From: JAEINY01 sp942490535
GTDB taxonomy: Bacteria > Bacteroidota > Bacteroidia > Bacteroidales > Marinilabiliaceae
Assembly (NCBI GenBank): GCA_942490535.1
Contig: CALNXQ010000005.1
Span: 868,001-932,000, forward strand
Length of the DNA: 64,000 bases
Direction of reading: 5' to 3'
In this document: piece after piece, positions 1-9,106 of the stretch
Position numbering within the stretch: the first letter of the stretch is position 1
Layout of the letters: each line of letters begins with the position of its first letter
Position numbers and translations under genes: made by a program
Notes under the pieces: model-generated
What the model saw: the letters and a program-made list of their open reading frames with translations, nothing else
Databases searched by the model: none
Told to the model about the DNA's origin: nothing

Positions 1-1788
1 GAAATTGCCTATTTGCAGAATGAGCTGCCGGAGCATGTGCTTCTTTATGCCGAAGAATTGAGTAGTATGATTGGTCGTACTATTTATAACTTAAGGATTA
101 ACGAAAAAACGGAGTCGCTACTTCAGGAGTCGCAAGAGATGACTGTGACCTTAAAGGAGAATGAGAAGCAACTTCAGTTAAATGCTGCTGAAATGCTTCA
201 AGCCAAAGAAGAGTTGGAGCGGTCAAATAAATTATTGGAATCCCAAATTCAAGAAGTTGAGCACGCCCAAAAGCGATTAGAAGCATTACTAACGAATGCT
301 TCTGAGTTTATTTCAATCTATAATGAAAATCAAGAATTGATATTTGAAAGTCCATCAGTGAAACGGATTTTGGGTTATCAAGATGCCGACGATATTAAAG
401 GAATGGATCCCGATTTGTTAACCCCAAGGGGTTATAAAACAATTAATAATTTGTTTCAGTATTTATTAGAAACACCGGGGGGGGAGCAAATCGCCCAGTA
501 TACGTATCTCAAAAAAAATGGGGAGAAACTATTTTTAGAAACACAAGGTAAAAACTTGTTACATGATCCTGCCATTCGAGGCATAATTTTCAATACACAG
601 GATATTACTGAGAGAAAAAGAGCTGAGAAAGAGGAGCGCATGAAGAGTCGAATGCAATCCCTATCTGAGAATTCACCTGATATGATTATTCGTATTAATC
701 CGATGGGTAAACTTGTCTATGTGAATCCACAGCTAGCACAATTTGTTGGTGTACCTTCTTCCGAGATCATTAAGAAGCGTGTTAAAGATTTAGAAGTGGA
801 TGAAAGATTCCTTCAATATATGTTAGAATCGCTATCTGAAGTTAGAGAAGAGTTAAAACAGACTATATCAGAAGTAGAAATTACCGGGCCAAATGGGACT
901 CAAATTATGGAGATTAAGGCCATTCCTGAATTAAATGAAGAAAAGGAGCTAGAATCTGTATTGTTTGTGGCCCATGATATGACCGAATTTAAGCAGATTG
1001 AGCAGGAGATTAAAGAAAAGAATAAGAAAATTTCTGATAGTATCAATTATGCCCAACGCATTCAAACCGCCATACTTCCGGATACGGATCTGTTACAGCA
1101 ATTTTTCCCACGATCGTTTATTTTCTATCGTCCTAAAGATGTTGTAAGTGGTGATTTTCCTTGGTTGTTTAAAAAGGATAACTACTTTTATATTGCAGCT
1201 GTCGATTGCACTGGTCATGGTGTTCCAGGCGCATTGCTATCTTTTATTGGTTATTTTCTGCTGAATAATATTGTTAATTCTTCGCGAAGCATGAGTGCTG
1301 CGGAAATTTTGGATGAACTGCATTTGGAAGTTCGTCGTACCTTGCGGCAAGATCAGGAAGGAGCAAATGGACGCGATGGTATGGATTTAGCACTTTGTAA
1401 AATTGATTTGGATTCCAATGAGTTGCAATTTGCAGGCGCGCACAATCCTCTGTTCTATTTGTCAGATGGTGAATTAACTGTTTATAAGGGCTCTCGCAAA
1501 GGAATCGGGGGTATTCCGTTGAGAAAGAAAATTGAAAAGGATTTTGAAAACAATGTAATTGAATATAAAAAAGGAGATAAATTCTTTATTTTCTCCGATG
1601 GATTACCCGATCAAGTGGGGGGACTTAATGGACGGAAATATCAGTCGAAAAGAATGCGCGAAGCGCTAGAAGAGGATCCAACCCATACAATGGCACATTT
1701 TGGAAGGCATTTTGCCGAAGATTTCTATGAGTGGATGGGTGATTTTAAACAAGTTGATGATGTTTTATTGATAGGAATTGAATTGTAA
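1..1788 (+). CDS. PAS-domain PP2C/SpoIIE-type serine phosphatase (SiaA-like), 5' truncated
   Basis: The reading frame is open from the first base, so the start lies outside the window; a TTG at 13 is not a convincing start. What is visible begins with the tail of an upstream domain (possibly GAF) and a coiled coil (about residues 35-95), then two PAS domains (about 95-205 and 215-330), then a SpoIIE/PP2C phosphatase domain to the end. Metal-site motifs are present: VVSGDF, VDCTGHGVPGALLS, FSDGLPDQ and the closing QVDDVLL aspartates. The family removes phosphate from serine or threonine of a partner protein. Here the likely substrate is the SiaC-like protein encoded two genes downstream, because the neighbours match the SiaA-SiaB-SiaC order. 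Unlike Pseudomonas SiaA, the visible sensor part is PAS rather than a membrane HAMP module, although the missing N-terminus could contain membrane segments. Confidence 0.88.
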   Translation, partial: EIAYLQNELPEHVLLYAEELSSMIGRTIYNLRINEKTESLLQESQEMTVTLKENEKQLQLNAAEMLQAKEELERSNKLLESQIQEVEHAQKRLEALLTNASEFISIYNENQELIFESPSVKRILGYQDADDIKGMDPDLLTPRGYKTINNLFQYLLETPGGEQIAQYTYLKKNGEKLFLETQGKNLLHDPAIRGIIFNTQDITERKRAEKEERMKSRMQSLSENSPDMIIRINPMGKLVYVNPQLAQFVGVPSSEIIKKRVKDLEVDERFLQYMLESLSEVREELKQTISEVEITGPNGTQIMEIKAIPELNEEKELESVLFVAHDMTEFKQIEQEIKEKNKKISDSINYAQRIQTAILPDTDLLQQFFPRSFIFYRPKDVVSGDFPWLFKKDNYFYIAAVDCTGHGVPGALLSFIGYFLLNNIVNSSRSMSAAEILDELHLEVRRTLRQDQEGANGRDGMDLALCKIDLDSNELQFAGAHNPLFYLSDGELTVYKGSRKGIGGIPLRKKIEKDFENNVIEYKKGDKFFIFSDGLPDQVGGLNGRKYQSKRMREALEEDPTHTMAHFGRHFAEDFYEWMGDFKQVDDVLLIGIEL

Positions 1789-1819
1789 CTATATTTACAG
1801 CTTAAAGCACTAGGTTATT

Positions 1820-2392
1820 ATGGATAAAATAAAAGAAAATCAAGGCTTTTTAGATTTTGCATATCAGATGTATAAATCTATGAAGACCAACGAAATTAAC
1901 CTGGTTTATGAGGGCGAGGTGACACAAGAAATAACCAAAACATTTACCTCATTAACCGAGAGAAGCCTGGCTAAAAGTGCCGAATCAAATACGGTACAGC
2001 GTAAAGTTTTCAACGTCATGGTTGAATGTCTTCAAAATATTAGCAAACATGCTGATTCTTTGTCCGAAGAGGAAGAAGATGAAAGAAGAGGTATTGTAAT
2101 GGTTAGTCATGGCGCAGAAAGCTACAATATTATCACCGGAAATGTGATTAAGAATGAGAAAATTCCTGAGTTGCAGAAGAACTTAGAGCTGGTAAATAGT
2201 CTGGATAAAGAAGGTCTTTCTGCGTTGTATAAACAGCAGATGAAAGAGGGGCGTATTTCTGATAAGGGAGGTGCCGGGCTTGGTTTTATAGATATTGCGA
2301 AGAAAACTGGCAGCAAATTATCTTATCAATTTAAGGAGTTAACTAATGAGGTAAGCTTTTTCATTTTAACATCAACAATAAAAAGAAATTAA
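1820..2392 (+). CDS. SiaB-like protein kinase (DUF6272 family)
   Basis: A 190-residue protein resembling SiaB, the GHKL-fold kinase that phosphorylates SiaC. The sequence shows an N-box-like helix (NVMVECLQNISKHAD, near residue 70) and a glycine-rich nucleotide lid (GGAGLGFIDIAKK, near residue 150). It starts 31 bases after the phosphatase gene and is followed 13 bases later by the SiaC-like gene, so the three are very likely one transcript. Kinase and phosphatase would set the phosphorylation state of the third protein in opposite directions. The family assignment rests on motifs and gene order. Anti-sigma-factor kinases of the RsbW type share the fold, but the adjacent DUF1987-type partner argues for SiaB. 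Confidence 0.82.
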   Translation: MDKIKENQGFLDFAYQMYKSMKTNEINLVYEGEVTQEITKTFTSLTERSLAKSAESNTVQRKVFNVMVECLQNISKHADSLSEEEEDERRGIVMVSHGAESYNIITGNVIKNEKIPELQKNLELVNSLDKEGLSALYKQQMKEGRISDKGGAGLGFIDIAKKTGSKLSYQFKELTNEVSFFILTSTIKRN

Positions 2393-2405
2393 ATCATTAT
2401 AAAAC

Positions 2406-2786
2406 ATGGAAGTAATAAACATTAAGGGAACTGATGATACCCCGAATGTAATTCTTGATAAAGAAAAGGGGCATTTCGAAATTTCAGGACGATCATTGCC
2501 TGAGGATGTAAACATGTTCTATACGCCAATTTTGGATTGGATTGATGGTTATGCAGAAGGTCCTAATGATTCTACAGAATTTGTGTTTAAGTTGGAGTAC
2601 TTTAATACGGCTTCTTCAAAAGTTATTCTGGATATCCTTCTTAAATTCGAAGAAATTGTTGAAAATGGTAATAAAGTCGTTATCAAGTGGCATTATCATG
2701 AAGAAGAAGAGGATATGTTAGAAGCTGGTGAGGAGTACGCTGACATTGTTGATATTCCATTCGATTATGTTGTTTATACCGACTAA
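2406..2786 (+). CDS. SiaC-like regulatory phosphoprotein (DUF1987)
   Basis: A 126-residue acidic protein of the SiaC/DUF1987 family, the phosphorylatable partner in the SiaABC switch. In Pseudomonas aeruginosa SiaC the phosphorylated residue is Thr68. Here the motif YFNTASSK places a threonine exactly at residue 68, followed by two serines, in the expected position ahead of the helix KVILDILLKFEE. The C-terminus is rich in Glu and Asp. In Pseudomonas unphosphorylated SiaC activates the diguanylate cyclase SiaD; no GGDEF gene is present in this window, so the downstream target here is unknown. The next gene, 33 bases on, is a TerB/ABC protein and is the most obvious candidate. Confidence 0.85.
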   Translation: MEVINIKGTDDTPNVILDKEKGHFEISGRSLPEDVNMFYTPILDWIDGYAEGPNDSTEFVFKLEYFNTASSKVILDILLKFEEIVENGNKVVIKWHYHEEEEDMLEAGEEYADIVDIPFDYVVYTD

Positions 2787-2819
2787 TTGATATTATCTCG
2801 TTCCTTCGAAACCTAAGAT

Positions 2820-5800
2820 ATGAGTGAAGAAATTCTAAAAGCGTTAATGCAACTTTTTGGTTTGATTGCCAAACAAGATGGTGGTGTCGAATCAAATGAA
2901 ACAGAATATGTCAGAACGTTTTTAAAACAGCAACTTTCAGCGGATTCTGTTGAAGAATACTATGCACTTTTTCTGAAACATTCTGAAGAAAAACGAGTTT
3001 CCAGGTTATCCAGAAATAGCGAGGAGGATGAAAGTAAGGTCCAACTTACTTCCATGAAAGATTCTGTAAAAATTTTGGGTATATGTAAAAAAATTAACAA
3101 GCAGCTTAATAAGGAGCAAAAAGTTGTTGTATTGGTTAGGCTGTACGAATTGGTGAACGCCGATCGTAAGTTTACTGATCAACGCATGGCCATCATTAAT
3201 ACGGTGGCCGATGTTTTTAAACTTGCAAAGGAAGAAATGGCTGCCATTGAAGCATTTGTTGTAAATGATGAGATGGCTAAGCTTGATTATGATGACATTC
3301 TGATTGTTAATGATCAGTTGCCAAACTTTGCTGAAGCAAAGCACATTCAATCCGGAGCTTTAAATGGGAATATTTATATCCTACGGGTTAAAAGTGCCGG
3401 TTTATATTTTATTCGTTATACCGGAGATCAAGATCTCTTTTTGAATGGCCTTCAGATTAATAATCGTCGGATTTATCTGTTTCCGAAAGGTAGTTTTATT
3501 AAACTTCCTAAGGGAAAGCCGGTGTACTATACTGATGTGGTCGGACATTTCTTGTCAGATTCAACAGCCTCCAAAATTGCCTATGAAGTAAAGGAGGTTA
3601 AGTACCAATTTAAGTCAGGTGGAATTGGACTTCGACATATCAATATTTCGGAGGAGCAAGGACGGCTGATTGGTATTATGGGAGCTAGTGGTGCAGGGAA
3701 GACGACTCTTCTGAATGTTCTGTCAGGTATTGAATCTCCTACGTCAGGAGAAGTTCTTATCAATGGATACAATCTTCATAAGGAGCGTGAAAAAGTAGAG
3801 GGAGTTATTGGGTATATTCCTCAGGATGATCTTTTAATTGAGGAGCTAACTGTTTTTGAGAATCTTTATTACAATGCTAAGCTTTGTTTTAGAGATAAAA
3901 CTGAAGAAGAAATTACCGATTTGGTTAATAGTACATTGACCAGTTTGGGGTTATTTGAGCGTAAAGATTTAAAGGTAGGGTCCCCACTGAATAAAATGAT
4001 TAGTGGTGGACAAAGAAAGCGATTAAACATTGCCTTAGAGCTTATTCGTGAGCCAGGTATATTATTTGTTGATGAACCTACTTCAGGATTATCTTCTCGC
4101 GATTCAGAGAATGTCATGAATTTACTTCGTGAATTAGCTCTGAAAGGTAAGCTGATTTTTGTGGTTATTCATCAGCCCTCATCGGACATATATAAAATGT
4201 TTGATAAAATGTTCATTCTTGACACAGGTGGTTTTCCTGTGTTTTATGGAAATCCAAGTGAGTCGCTGATTTATTTCAAACGCCTGGATGCCCAGATTAA
4301 TAGTGATGTCGGTGAATGTACAGCATGTGGAAACCTTAATCCGGAATTGATTTTTAATATCATCGATGCCAATGTAATTGATGAATACGGAAATTATACC
4401 AATAAGAGGAAAACCTCACCTGAAGAGTGGCATGGGTACTATAACGAAAACATTACTCTTCCAAAAATTGGAAAAGTGGAGTCTACTCCTCCTAAGTCAC
4501 TGAAAATACCTTCGTGGTTTAGACAGTTTAAAATTTATACATTGCGTGATTTTTTCTCCAAAGTAAGTAATATGCAGTACATATTATTGAATCTTATGGA
4601 GGCCCCCTTGTTAGGGTTTATTTTGGCGTATCTAATCCGGTATATAGTGGATCCGGAGTCCAATGTATACATATATAGAGATAATGAAAATATACCCCCA
4701 TATATTTTTATGGGTATTATTGTGTCTTTGTTTTTTGGTTTAATTGTTAGTGCTGAAGAAATTTTTAAAGATGCTAAAATACTAAAACGCGAGGCATTCC
4801 TAAACTTGAGTAGATCTAGCTATTTAGCCTCTAAGATTTTATTATTATTTACTTTGTCTGCTATCCAAATGGGTCTTTTTGTGGCAGTAGGTAACTATAT
4901 TTTAGGGATTAAAGGTTTTACCTTCGAATTTTGGTTGGCCTTGTTTTCAGTATCAGCCTTCGCCAATATTCTTGGGTTAATTATATCAGCATCTTTTAAT
5001 TCAATCATTACTATTTATATTCTGATCCCTTTGCTGATGATTCCCCAAATGGTATTGGGAGGGGCAATGTTTACATTTGATAAATTAAATAAAGATTTTA
5101 CAAGTGTAGATAAAGTACCACTTGTCGCAGAGGTTATGCCGTCCAGATACATCTACGAAGGATTGATGGTGCATTTATTTAAGCACAATAATTTTCAAAA
5201 GAATTTATTTGATTTTGAGTTAGCTCAAAGTAAGGCTGATTATAAGCAGGTATATTATGTGCCAGAATTGGAGGAAATCCTCAACAAATGTAGGCAGCAT
5301 TTTCTATTGAGTGGTGATGATGGAAATGCTCAATTTGAAGCTGATATTGCGTTACTTCAAAATGAAATTTCAAAAGAAATAAAACGGGTTGAGTCTATAG
5401 GTTTTGATAAAGTTGAGCAAATTGTCCCGGCTCAATTTACCCCTGAGTTTGCGTCTGAAATTGAAGCCTATCTTAGTGCTCTTAAAGATCATTATAATCA
5501 GGAGTTTGTAAAGGCTAATCGGATGGTTGATAAATTTATATCAACCAATGAACGAAATAATAAGGAGCGATTTAATCGAATAAAAGACGAATACTTTAAT
5601 GAAACTATCTCTGAGATTGTTCGAAAAGTATTTGAGAAGAATAAGATATTGCGTGATGGAGATAAGTTGGTACAAGTTGTGGATCCCATTTATCAAGTAC
5701 CTGAGCCCTCTAATTATATAGACTTTAGGACGCATTTTCTGGCACCAGTGAAATTTTTTGGTGGACGTTTTTATGATACCCTTTGGTTTAATATTACTGT

Positions 5801-5900
5801 TGTATGGTTATTGACAATATTCATGTATGTGGTGCTATACTATGATTTATTAAAAAAATTGCTATTTTTTTTAAGTGAATTAAAGCTAATTAAAAAGTAA
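2820..5900 (+). CDS. TerB-domain ABC transporter, ABCG/ABC-2 type, ATPase and permease fused
   Basis: A 1026-residue membrane protein with an unusual order of parts. Residues 1-150 are helical and resemble a TerB-like domain. About 175-250 is a beta-rich segment (SGALNGNIY, LFLNG, YYTDVVGHF) that could be FHA-like. The ABC ATPase follows: Walker A GASGAGKT (288-295), signature SGGQRKR (395) and Walker B ILFVDEPTSGLS (about 413-424). Five hydrophobic segments lie at about 585-755, then a long charged, coiled-coil-like insertion (about 790-960), then a last membrane segment near 985-1010. ATPase-before-permease order is typical of ABCG half-transporters. The substrate is unknown. It follows the SiaC-like gene by 33 bases, which suggests control by the phosphorylation switch, but that is inference. 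Confidence 0.85.
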   Translation: MSEEILKALMQLFGLIAKQDGGVESNETEYVRTFLKQQLSADSVEEYYALFLKHSEEKRVSRLSRNSEEDESKVQLTSMKDSVKILGICKKINKQLNKEQKVVVLVRLYELVNADRKFTDQRMAIINTVADVFKLAKEEMAAIEAFVVNDEMAKLDYDDILIVNDQLPNFAEAKHIQSGALNGNIYILRVKSAGLYFIRYTGDQDLFLNGLQINNRRIYLFPKGSFIKLPKGKPVYYTDVVGHFLSDSTASKIAYEVKEVKYQFKSGGIGLRHINISEEQGRLIGIMGASGAGKTTLLNVLSGIESPTSGEVLINGYNLHKEREKVEGVIGYIPQDDLLIEELTVFENLYYNAKLCFRDKTEEEITDLVNSTLTSLGLFERKDLKVGSPLNKMISGGQRKRLNIALELIREPGILFVDEPTSGLSSRDSENVMNLLRELALKGKLIFVVIHQPSSDIYKMFDKMFILDTGGFPVFYGNPSESLIYFKRLDAQINSDVGECTACGNLNPELIFNIIDANVIDEYGNYTNKRKTSPEEWHGYYNENITLPKIGKVESTPPKSLKIPSWFRQFKIYTLRDFFSKVSNMQYILLNLMEAPLLGFILAYLIRYIVDPESNVYIYRDNENIPPYIFMGIIVSLFFGLIVSAEEIFKDAKILKREAFLNLSRSSYLASKILLLFTLSAIQMGLFVAVGNYILGIKGFTFEFWLALFSVSAFANILGLIISASFNSIITIYILIPLLMIPQMVLGGAMFTFDKLNKDFTSVDKVPLVAEVMPSRYIYEGLMVHLFKHNNFQKNLFDFELAQSKADYKQVYYVPELEEILNKCRQHFLLSGDDGNAQFEADIALLQNEISKEIKRVESIGFDKVEQIVPAQFTPEFASEIEAYLSALKDHYNQEFVKANRMVDKFISTNERNNKERFNRIKDEYFNETISEIVRKVFEKNKILRDGDKLVQVVDPIYQVPEPSNYIDFRTHFLAPVKFFGGRFYDTLWFNITVVWLLTIFMYVVLYYDLLKKLLFFLSELKLIKK

Positions 5901-5948
5901 CTTTTTCATTGCTTACTGAGTATAATTACTTTCAACCGAAAATTAAAA

Positions 5949-6878
5949 ATGAAGATCATGTTAAAGAAATTGACTTACCTGACATTGATACTGGCTGGAC
6001 TGCAACTTTTTTCTGCTTGTTCAGGATCATCAAACAAAGGTGGAAAATCATCGGATGATGAGTTGACACTTAGTGACTCTCTGGCAAGTGATGCCCCACT
6101 AGAATTATCTGAAGAAGTTATTGGTGATGTTATTCAGAATATTTCTTCGCCTGTTGAAATGGCTAATTTAATAAAGTCTACGGGTGTTGAGTTTTCGCAA
6201 AAGATTTTAAATAGTACTGAGCAGATAGATAATTATAATACAGGTTATAAGCGTGCACTTAATTTAGGTGTATATAGCGCTGATTTAGGATATATTAATA
6301 CATTTGATAAAAATACGATCGTTGTTTCTTACCTGGTTGCTATTAAAAGTCTAGCTGAAGGAATCAAAGTTGGACAATTTTTTGATTTTAATTCTCTAAA
6401 GCGAATTGCTACTAATAGCAATAATTTGGATTCGTTAATGGAGATATCTATTTCCAGTTTCAATAAAATGGATAATTACTTACGCAATCAGAACAGAAGT
6501 AATGTTTCTGCACTTATTGTTACTGGAGCTTGGATAGAAGGTTTGTATATTTCAGCTAACGTTATTGAGCAAACCAATAATGTGGATTTGATTACACGAA
6601 TGGCTGAGCAGAAGGATATAATTAATATATTGATGATCATCCTAAATAACTATTCAAACGATCCTAATTTTGCTGAATTAGCCACTCGAATTGAATTGTT
6701 AAAGGATACTTATGAGGGCGTTAAGATTACAACAGAAATAGGAGAGCCTCAGACGATTGAAAAAGATGGTAAATTGATTATTATTCAAGATGAAATTAGT
6801 CATGTAGATATTTCTCCTGAACAAGTAAAGGCCATTGTCAAAGAGATTAAAGCACTAAGACAGTATGTAGTGTCCTGA
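5949..6878 (+). CDS. predicted lipoprotein of unknown function
   Basis: A 309-residue protein with a lipoprotein signal peptide: a basic start, a hydrophobic core and the lipobox LFSAC, with Cys24 as the predicted lipidated residue, followed by a Ser/Gly/Lys linker. The mature part is helical and contains no motif that I recognise. It lies 48 bases after the TerB/ABC gene on the same strand and probably belongs to the same operon, which would put it in the periplasm or on an outer membrane as a partner of that system. Function not assigned. Confidence 0.7.
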   Translation: MKIMLKKLTYLTLILAGLQLFSACSGSSNKGGKSSDDELTLSDSLASDAPLELSEEVIGDVIQNISSPVEMANLIKSTGVEFSQKILNSTEQIDNYNTGYKRALNLGVYSADLGYINTFDKNTIVVSYLVAIKSLAEGIKVGQFFDFNSLKRIATNSNNLDSLMEISISSFNKMDNYLRNQNRSNVSALIVTGAWIEGLYISANVIEQTNNVDLITRMAEQKDIINILMIILNNYSNDPNFAELATRIELLKDTYEGVKITTEIGEPQTIEKDGKLIIIQDEISHVDISPEQVKAIVKEIKALRQYVVS

Positions 6879-6898
6879 ATTGTATTAATATATAGACT

Positions 6899-6906
6899 TA
6901 TATTTG
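6899..6906 (+). promoter_or_regulatory. possible Bacteroidota -7 promoter box
   Basis: TATATTTG fits the Bacteroidota -7 consensus TAnnTTTG and lies 42 bases before the start at 6948. A TTG at 6881-6883 is a weak -33 candidate at shorter than usual spacing. Tentative. Confidence 0.3.
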
Positions 6907-6947
6907 TACAGCAATTCTAACCGGACCAAATTTAAAAAAAGCAACCG

Positions 6948-7382
6948 ATGAAAAAGATATTATTTAGTTTATTGATTCTCTTTGGAGTGTTTTCATTTAA
7001 CAGTTCTGCACAATGTGGGGATGATATACTGAAACAGGCATTGAAGGAGATGGGTGATAGCCAATATATCAGAGATTTCTCTGTTGAGCTTATTAAAGAT
7101 AAAAAGGATACTAAAACAGGATATGTTAGGTTTTCAGTTGTTTTGAACAGCAAGACGCAGTATAAATTTAATGTAGTAAACGGACCTGGCAATCCGGAAC
7201 AGGTTGTAATGCAGTTGTTTGAGGGTGAGGATTTGAAAGCAAGTAACTTGTATAAAGGAAAGCTGTATAGTGAGTTTGAATGGGTTTGTGGTAAGACAGG
7301 TGTTTACAATATTCGTTTTTCCTTTAAAGGTGGCGAAGAGGGCTGTGCTAAGTCTGTTCTTTCTCTGGTAAAGCAATTCTAA
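6948..7382 (+). CDS. small secreted protein of unknown function
   Basis: A 144-residue protein with a clear signal peptide (MKKILFSLLILFGVF, cleavage probably after NSSA near residue 21). The mature part looks beta-rich and has four cysteines (in QCGDD, VCGKT and EGCAK plus none elsewhere obvious), which could form a disulfide in the periplasm. I recognise no family. It follows the lipoprotein gene by 69 bases, may have its own promoter, and is followed directly by a good terminator, so it is the last gene of this cluster. Confidence 0.65.
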   Translation: MKKILFSLLILFGVFSFNSSAQCGDDILKQALKEMGDSQYIRDFSVELIKDKKDTKTGYVRFSVVLNSKTQYKFNVVNGPGNPEQVVMQLFEGEDLKASNLYKGKLYSEFEWVCGKTGVYNIRFSFKGGEEGCAKSVLSLVKQF

Positions 7383-7403
7383 GAATATTTTTAACTATTA
7401 TAG

Positions 7404-7429
7404 AAAGGGACATTATGGTCCCTTTTTTT
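7404..7429 (+). terminator. intrinsic terminator after the Sia-like/ABC cluster
   Basis: Perfect 8-bp stem AAAGGGAC (7404-7411) with GTCCCTTT (7418-7425), 6-base loop, continuing into a T run. Confidence 0.85.
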
Positions 7430-7462
7430 GTGTTTATTTGGACATAGGTACCCTGAATTTCC

Positions 7463-7483
7463 GTAAACATTCGCGCTCGCACG
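7463..7483. mobile_element. possible end remnant of another IS66-type element
   Basis: The 21 bases starting GTAAACATTCG and ending CTCGCACG closely match the right-end inverted repeat of the IS66-type element that ends at 15419 (read on the opposite strand: GTAAGCATTCGGC then CTCGCACG). They stop where the first IS66-A copy begins (7484). This may be the scar of an older, related insertion. Confidence 0.45.
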
Positions 7484-7515
7484 GTAAAGGTCTCCGGATT
7501 GCCCTAACAAAAAAA

Positions 7516-7551
7516 CACCCCATCAAATTGATCGCTTAATTTGATGGGGTG
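7516..7551 (-). terminator. strong hairpin terminator of IS66-A
   Basis: Perfect 14-bp stem CACCCCATCAAATT / AATTTGATGGGGTG with an 8-base loop. Read on the minus strand it follows tnpC and is trailed by seven T; the other side is also T-rich, so it may work in both directions and shield the element from outside transcription. Confidence 0.85.
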
Positions 7552-7562
7552 ATTTTATATTT

Positions 7563-9032
7563 TTATTGAGCCCATTTGTCAGGGAGTAGATTACGAAGTT
7601 GTTCGTTGGTCATTCTGGGACATTCAGCTAATCGCTGTATCACGTCCTTGAAATAGGAAAATGTATTGACATTGTTCAATCTGCATGAAATAGCCAGAGA
7701 ATATAGTGTAGCAGTTCTCATTGCCCCGGCATTGGAGCCGCAGAATAATGAGTTTCGCCGACTGATGCTGATATAACGCATTGGTCGTTCAATGATATTG
7801 TTGTCCAGGTCGTATTGGGTAGATTTAATGATATTATAAATGGACTCTAATTCATTAAGGCCGTATGCAGCTGCTTTGCATAAAATATGGTTTGGCAATA
7901 CTTGGGGATCTCGTTCTATATCTCTGAGTTTCCTTTCCAACTCCTTGTATACTTTCAGCGAAGCTTCTTTCCACTTTTCTTTTGGCTTCTTCTTACGGAT
8001 GCTATAAAATTGATTGTACAGGTCAATAATCTCTTGAGCTTGGGGTTGCTCCTGAATCTCTATAAATTTTCTTTTGCAGTGCTGAACACAGCCTAAACGT
8101 ATTGCCTTTGGGTAGTCCCATCCTTCTAAAGCTTTATATGAACTGTATCCATCGGTTTGCACAGCACCCTTATAATCCTTCGGTAGATAGTTTGTAAACA
8201 CCGTCTTGCTTCGTGAGCCATTCTCGTATATGAACTGGATTAAGTTGTTTTGATGAGAAAATGCACTCCAGAAGTAGCCTTTGCGACTCCCCTTATCACC
8301 TCCTAATATAGTATGATAGGTTTCGTCAAAATGAATATAAGCATCCTCCAAAATAGTATCCTTGAGTACAGGCATTAACCTATCAAGCAACTCTGCTGAT
8401 TTTTCAATTAGTCCATGAGTAGTTGCCTTAGGAATGTCAATACCCATCTCGATTAGATATTTCATGATGCGTTCAACAGGCAAGCCGTACACATATCTTT
8501 GTTGAATCAGATGTGCCAGTAATGAGCTGTCAAAATTAGAATTCTGGAAAGGTGCTATAGGGGCTTTGCCTTCAAAAAAGTCATCACCCATTCTGTATTT
8601 TTTACAGCGATAGATATGTTTAATCAGACGCGGTGGAATATACTCATACCTTATCACATCGCGATGAAAGAGGTAAACCGCAGCCTTTTCATCAAAGCTG
8701 GCATCCGAGGGTAATACTTCATCTACAAACTCTTCGATGTTATCATATACTTTCCGTTTCGCCCCATTATTACCTCTTTCCTTGGGGATGGGAGCCTGTG
8801 GCTTGTTTTCTGAAACAGGAGTGGCATTTTGACGTTTTTCGGTCTTTTTAGGAAGGTTTATGGTTGTTAAGCGCTTCAGCTTTTCAGCATCTTTATCTTT
8901 CTCCAGAATGGCTTCTTTTAAGGCAGCTAACTCATTTGTCAGCTCCTCTATGGTTTGAGATAAAGATTGTATGGTGCCAATTAATTTATCATTTTGCGAT
9001 TGCAAAAAGACTACTAACTCCCTGTCTGTCAT
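7563..9032 (-). CDS. tnpC: IS66 family transposase TnpC (IS66-A copy 1, intact)
   Basis: A DDE transposase of 489 residues. N-terminal leucine-rich coiled coil (about 1-55), a zinc-finger-like/helical region, then the catalytic domain with FDETYHTILGG, VQTDGYSSYKAL and the C-terminal IIERPMRYISISRRNSLFCGSNAGA, all typical of IS66. The start is placed at MTDRELVV (9032) rather than eight codons upstream, because the near-identical copy 2 has an in-frame TAG just upstream of that ATG; the longer frame here arises only from base changes in the leader. It ends RNLLPDKWAQ, a tail missing from copies 2 and 3. This is the only intact tnpC of its type in the island. Confidence 0.93.
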   Translation of the reverse strand: MTDRELVVFLQSQNDKLIGTIQSLSQTIEELTNELAALKEAILEKDKDAEKLKRLTTINLPKKTEKRQNATPVSENKPQAPIPKERGNNGAKRKVYDNIEEFVDEVLPSDASFDEKAAVYLFHRDVIRYEYIPPRLIKHIYRCKKYRMGDDFFEGKAPIAPFQNSNFDSSLLAHLIQQRYVYGLPVERIMKYLIEMGIDIPKATTHGLIEKSAELLDRLMPVLKDTILEDAYIHFDETYHTILGGDKGSRKGYFWSAFSHQNNLIQFIYENGSRSKTVFTNYLPKDYKGAVQTDGYSSYKALEGWDYPKAIRLGCVQHCKRKFIEIQEQPQAQEIIDLYNQFYSIRKKKPKEKWKEASLKVYKELERKLRDIERDPQVLPNHILCKAAAYGLNELESIYNIIKSTQYDLDNNIIERPMRYISISRRNSLFCGSNAGAMRTATLYSLAISCRLNNVNTFSYFKDVIQRLAECPRMTNEQLRNLLPDKWAQ

Positions 9033-9106
9033 GATATAAAGATACAAAAACAGCATGACTTCGCCAAGAAAAATCCTGCTATTTTTGCATCTTTTATTAT
9101 TTATTA

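Noticed and set aside
7430..7475. Target duplication of the whole island
   Set aside because: Bases before 7484 and after 26071 do not match at any length of 5 to 9 bp.
9033..9056. Eight extra N-terminal codons of tnpC copy 1
   Set aside because: Copy 2 has an in-frame stop just before MTDKELVV, so the extension is accidental.
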